Shown here in pieces: positions 7,691 through 10,677 of a stretch of 10,677 nucleotides of DNA. Each line of letters begins with the position of its first letter. Position 1 is the stretch's first letter. The translations under genes were made by a program, and so were the position numbers. The notes below the pieces were generated by a model. The model had not been told where the DNA came from. It did not search any database and saw only the letters and a list, made by a program, of their open reading frames with translations. Origin of the DNA: an uncultured Ignavibacteria bacterium (lineage in GTDB: Bacteria; Bacteroidota; Ignavibacteria; Ignavibacteriales; Ignavibacteriaceae); contig CALKUG010000231.1 in the NCBI GenBank assembly GCA_937996765.1, forward strand, positions 1 to 10,677, in the 5' to 3' direction.

Positions 7691-8932
7691 TTACTCTTTA
7701 TCTTTTTTTTCTTCCAACGGACTTTCAGGATTTAAGTATTTCAATCGCTCATCATAGTCTTTCCTTGCATCCTGTAAAGCATTTTTCTCTTTTACTGTTT
7801 GAATTCTTTCTTTGAGCGTAGGAAGTAACTGTACTTTGATGAGTATAATTAATTCCTTTTTGATCACATTTATTTGATCACTACCGGTTAAATACCTAAT
7901 CCCAAGAACCCACCAAGGTAAATCTTTTAGAAATGGTATTCCTGTACGGGAAACTTGTTCTTCGTTTTGGAATAATCCACCAATTATAGTTTCTTCTCCA
8001 TCAAGTAGTAAAACTTGGGTTTTAGCCTGAGTCTTTTTAATTTCGGTAGATATTTCCGAAGGAAATCCACTTGAACGTTCTACTTCTAAATCAACCAATA
8101 CGTAATCAATTCCATCCTCATTATAGATATACGGAGTAACTGAAATGATGGAACCGGTTGAGAAAAACACGTCAGTAACGTTTCCGGCAAAATCGAGTGT
8201 TTTAATTGAGAAATCAGAACCAACCTGAATTTTACCTTTTTCCTGATCACGTACAGTAATATTGGGAGAGGCAATTATCTCACCAATATTTTCGGATTCA
8301 AACATTCTAAATAATGCATTTACGTTTCCCTTGAATTGACCCAATTCTACGTTTCCACTCGAACTAATGCTGCTTGTACCGCTATTGTTTCCACCTGATT
8401 CTCCCTGACCGGAGGTTGATGTAAGCGAAGCACCGATGTCTATGCCACGACCGGAAAGAAGAAAATCCCAGTTAATACCCTGTTCTTTAAGTTTAGTTAC
8501 GTCAGATTCAAAGAAAACTGCACTTATCTTTACTTCGCGAGCATCGAGTGATGCCCACTTTTTGGGGTCCCTCACCAATGCCTGTTGCGAAGTTCGTTTT
8601 ATAAAAATTGTTTCTTCACCTTCTTCAATAATTGCATTGTTCATACGGGCGAGCATATTTAGAACAGTTAAATAGTGCATATTAATCACATCAACTTCAA
8701 TGGCTTGCCCATCTTGAAATGTTGCAACTATCTTTTTGCCTGTTCTCAGCTCACTGACTCTACTTAGCAATTCAATTGCGGTACTAAAAGGCAAGTTAGG
8801 TGAAAAAGTTACTAAATCTCCTGGATTCGTATATCCTCGCAACGAGCGTTCAACCTTATCCTTGTCTTGTGCATTAAGCATCAACCCACAGGCCAATAGT
8901 AAAACCAATAACGATTGTGATAACTGCTTCAT
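7691..8932 (-). CDS. Short secretin (PilQ/GspD family outer-membrane channel)
   Basis: The start is placed at ATG 8932-8930, giving 413 residues. The protein then opens with a classical export signal (K2, hydrophobic 8-19, likely cut after LNA at 21), GTGAG precedes at good distance, and the start lies 7 nt after the preceding stop. A longer frame from 9004 would bury the signal inside 24 extra residues. Residues 45-112 look like a small N-terminal secretin domain (N0/STN type). Residues 133-368 match the secretin core, with a Gly/Ser-rich loop at 171-193, the late motif GIPFLKDLPWWVLG at 331-344 and a KKELIILIKVQLLP segment at 358-371. It would form the multimeric outer-membrane pore of a type IV pilus or type II secretion machine. 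It is much shorter than typical PilQ or GspD (roughly 600-700 residues). A charged tail (372-413) follows the core. Pilus versus secretion role is undecided. Confidence 0.92.
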   Translation of the reverse strand: MKQLSQSLLVLLLACGLMLNAQDKDKVERSLRGYTNPGDLVTFSPNLPFSTAIELLSRVSELRTGKKIVATFQDGQAIEVDVINMHYLTVLNMLARMNNAIIEEGEETIFIKRTSQQALVRDPKKWASLDAREVKISAVFFESDVTKLKEQGINWDFLLSGRGIDIGASLTSTSGQGESGGNNSGTSSISSSGNVELGQFKGNVNALFRMFESENIGEIIASPNITVRDQEKGKIQVGSDFSIKTLDFAGNVTDVFFSTGSIISVTPYIYNEDGIDYVLVDLEVERSSGFPSEISTEIKKTQAKTQVLLLDGEETIIGGLFQNEEQVSRTGIPFLKDLPWWVLGIRYLTGSDQINVIKKELIILIKVQLLPTLKERIQTVKEKNALQDARKDYDERLKYLNPESPLEEKKDKE

Positions 8933-8939
8933 AATCAAC

Positions 8940-9830
8940 TCACTTTTTTTTCTCAATTTTAGTACGTTCCAAATCAGTGGTAATGGTTTCAACAATACCG
9001 CCAATGTTTAACATAAACGTTATAGTATTTTTCTCTCTGTTTATCTCAGTCACTGTACCTAAATACACTTCATCCCACTCCTTCAGCATAAAGCTTTCAC
9101 CATCTTTATCAACAAGGTAAGCGCCATCGGGAAGAATACTCATAAGCTTTGCTCCTTGAACTTCAAGCAAACCTTCTAAGTTGGGTGGTATTTCGGTTCT
9201 CACTAAAGGAAAAAAGACATCGTATAACTTCTCTGCAGCCATGTTATTTTCAGTAATCTGAATAGGTGCAAAATCTTTAACATCAGAGTAATACACTGAA
9301 ACATCAATTTTATATGAAACCAAAAAATGAGGGACTTGATTTTCTTCTACCTTCACGGTATTATTCAGTGTTAACTTTTTAATCTTCTTAAATTCTTTAC
9401 TTTGTTCGATTGCATAAATAACCTTGTATAAATCGTTAAAGTATCCGCGACCATCTATGGTAAATCTTTGATAGCTAAAGGGCTTTTCAACAACATCCTC
9501 CTGATACTCTAAATCAAATGTTGATTGATCCGAAAGAGTATTAGAAAGTCGTGTCATAAATTCATAGAATTTTCTTTCCGATGGGCGTAACGGAATATTG
9601 TACTTCCTTGCAGCCAACACGGAATCTAATGATTTAACTCTGTCCATTCTATCTTGTAACTGTGAGATCAGTGAATCAGGACTGTAATCAAAAACACTGA
9701 GTTCACGTATTTGCTTATTTTTTGTATCAATCTTACGGTCTTGCATAAAGTAAATATATGCGTATCCACCAATTGCAATCACAAAAAACACAGTGAGTAA
9801 TGTTAGTGTGTTAATCCATTTTCTGTTCAT
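8940..9830 (-). CDS. PilO-like inner-membrane protein with PilP/GspC-like C-terminal domain
   Basis: The 296-residue protein has a short cytoplasmic end, one membrane helix (about 8-28), a coiled-coil-like stretch (30-75) and a periplasmic alpha/beta region (about 85-182, including SYQRFTIDGRGYFNDLYKVI), as expected for PilO/GspM ferredoxin-like folds. After a linker, residues 218-290 form a separate beta-rich unit (LLEVQGAKLMSILPDGAYLV, then EVYLGTVTEINREKNTITF and IGGIVETITTDLER). This resembles the PilP or GspC domain that contacts the secretin, so it looks like a PilO-PilP fusion. No separate pilP-like gene stands between it and the secretin. Its ATG overlaps the upstream PilM-PilN-like stop by 4 nt (ATGA), showing translational coupling. 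PilO-like assignment is good from context and layout; the PilP-like domain call is moderate. Confidence 0.82.
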   Translation of the reverse strand: MNRKWINTLTLLTVFFVIAIGGYAYIYFMQDRKIDTKNKQIRELSVFDYSPDSLISQLQDRMDRVKSLDSVLAARKYNIPLRPSERKFYEFMTRLSNTLSDQSTFDLEYQEDVVEKPFSYQRFTIDGRGYFNDLYKVIYAIEQSKEFKKIKKLTLNNTVKVEENQVPHFLVSYKIDVSVYYSDVKDFAPIQITENNMAAEKLYDVFFPLVRTEIPPNLEGLLEVQGAKLMSILPDGAYLVDKDGESFMLKEWDEVYLGTVTEINREKNTITFMLNIGGIVETITTDLERTKIEKKK

Positions 9831-10677
9831 TTACTCACCCCCGCTGCATCAGGAAGTTGAAGAATTAATGTGTAACGGAAAACATCTGTTTTACCTATTT
9901 GTTCAACCTTAATATTTTTTAATAATGAGTTATAGGAAGAAAGAAAATCACTAAACTCTGTTAATGCTTTTCTGTTAGTTGCATGTCCTTCAAGTTTGAA
10001 GGTATTATTATCCTCAAGATTCAGTGTTCTATACCACACTGACCGCTTATTACCAAGATAGTTAGTAGATGCAGACAAAAATTTTGTCCATTGTTCGGCA
10101 CCTCTTGTCCCTTCATCAAGCAGTGATTGTGTTTGATCGAAATTATTTATCCTCTGATCAATTTCATCTATCTGTGAGAGTATTGTTGTGTTTTCAATTT
10201 TTAGCACCGTTAATCTTTGGATTTCTTGATCGAGTTCGAGCATAAGTTGCTTGTTTTCAACATACATAGTAGTTAACCATAGTGTAACTAAAAACAAGAG
10301 AGGTAGAACAGCAAAAGTATGCCAGCCAAACTGAAGTACTTTTTGCTCTTCAATTACTGAACGAGGTAATAGATTAACAGTATAGCCGTTTTGCTTCTCA
10401 ACATTCAATACATCAAAAGCAGTTGCTATTAAATAACCAAACTCAACAATAAGTTCATGTTTATCGGGATGCAAAGCCTCGAGACTTAATTCTGGGAATT
10501 GGATACTTTCAACAATTGCAGTTGGGAAAAGCGATGAGAACTCATCTATCATTATTTCGGGTTGAAACTTTCCACTTAAAACAATATGGTCAAGTTTTGG
10601 TATTCCGCCATTCTCCATTTCCAGTAATATTTTTGATAAATAGAGCGATATATTATCAATTTCGTTTGCTTTAACAT
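9827..10677 (-). CDS. Partial PilM-PilN fusion (GspL-like) inner-membrane platform protein, N-terminus beyond right edge
   Basis: The frame is open through the ATG at 10618 to the right edge (reading VKANEIDNISLYLSKILLE before it), so that ATG is internal and the 5' part lies outside the window. The first visible stretch, with LDHIVLSGKF and later GYLIATAFDVLN, resembles the C-terminal part of the actin-like PilM/GspL ATPase fold. It leads straight into VNLLP (NLLP at 10364-10375), the motif with which PilN normally begins and by which it binds PilM. A membrane helix follows (10259-10321), then a coiled coil and a periplasmic PilN-like domain (about 10065-9845). The single chain thus joins PilM and PilN, as in GspL. 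It would sit in the inner membrane and pair with the PilO-like protein, whose start it overlaps by 4 nt. The fusion is clear from the unbroken frame; the complete ATPase part cannot be seen. Confidence 0.85.
   Translation of the reverse strand, partial: VKANEIDNISLYLSKILLEMENGGIPKLDHIVLSGKFQPEIMIDEFSSLFPTAIVESIQFPELSLEALHPDKHELIVEFGYLIATAFDVLNVEKQNGYTVNLLPRSVIEEQKVLQFGWHTFAVLPLLFLVTLWLTTMYVENKQLMLELDQEIQRLTVLKIENTTILSQIDEIDQRINNFDQTQSLLDEGTRGAEQWTKFLSASTNYLGNKRSVWYRTLNLEDNNTFKLEGHATNRKALTEFSDFLSSYNSLLKNIKVEQIGKTDVFRYTLILQLPDAAGVSK

Noticed and set aside
7691..8932. Secretin as a lipoprotein with LLAC lipobox around residues 12-15
   Set aside because: The residues after the cysteine (GLMLN) are still hydrophobic and an ordinary cleavage site after LNA fits better.
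8944..8951. Run of eight A (minus strand) containing A-AAA-AAG at the end of the PilO-like gene, as a programmed frameshift joining it to the secretin
   Set aside because: That heptamer favours -1 shifting, but the secretin frame is +1 relative to the PilO-like gene. The secretin also needs its own signal peptide.
8933..9004. Longer secretin frame starting at ATG 9004
   Set aside because: It would add 24 residues before a clear signal peptide, all inside the PilO-like gene. ATG 8932 has a suitable ribosome-binding site and gives an exported protein.

Overview
The window is AT-rich, densely packed bacterial chromosomal DNA with no RNA genes, mobile elements or CRISPR. The gene types, weak Shine-Dalgarno signals, and a secretin leader ending in LNAQ suggest a Bacteroidota/Chlorobi-type (FCB group, for example Ignavibacteria-like) organism. 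This is an inference from style; no marker gene is present. Nearly every base is coding. Two gene blocks point at each other and meet tail to tail with 2 bp between them.

Left block. A partial membrane protein with an HEGGH metalloprotease-like motif runs off the left edge on the minus strand. Divergent from it, a plus-strand operon encodes an isoprenylcysteine/phospholipid methyltransferase-like membrane protein (TTG start), then an NtrC-type sigma-54 activator, then a soluble hybrid histidine kinase. The spacing is 1 nt and then a 23-nt overlap, so the last two are very probably a cognate kinase/regulator pair.

Right block, minus strand, read from the right edge leftwards. First comes the inner-membrane platform and secretin of a type IV pilus or type II secretion machine, compressed into three genes: a PilM-PilN (GspL-like) fusion, a PilO protein with a PilP/GspC-like C-terminal domain, and a short secretin. 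Without a break, the same strand continues with a stand-alone receiver, a large membrane hybrid histidine kinase with HAMP and GAF domains, and a receiver joined to an orphan histidine-kinase dimerisation helix pair that lacks an ATPase domain. Gaps are 5 nt and 2 nt, followed by an 8-nt overlap, so all six genes look like one transcription unit.

Together the window holds two kinases and five receiver domains next to a pilus/secretion assembly. The likely theme is phosphorelay control of surface-machine expression or activity. The most unusual parts are the domain fusions in the pilus platform and the receiver-DHp protein, which keeps its histidine but has lost the acidic neighbour needed for kinase chemistry. 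It could act as a phosphotransfer shuttle where no HPt domain is visible.
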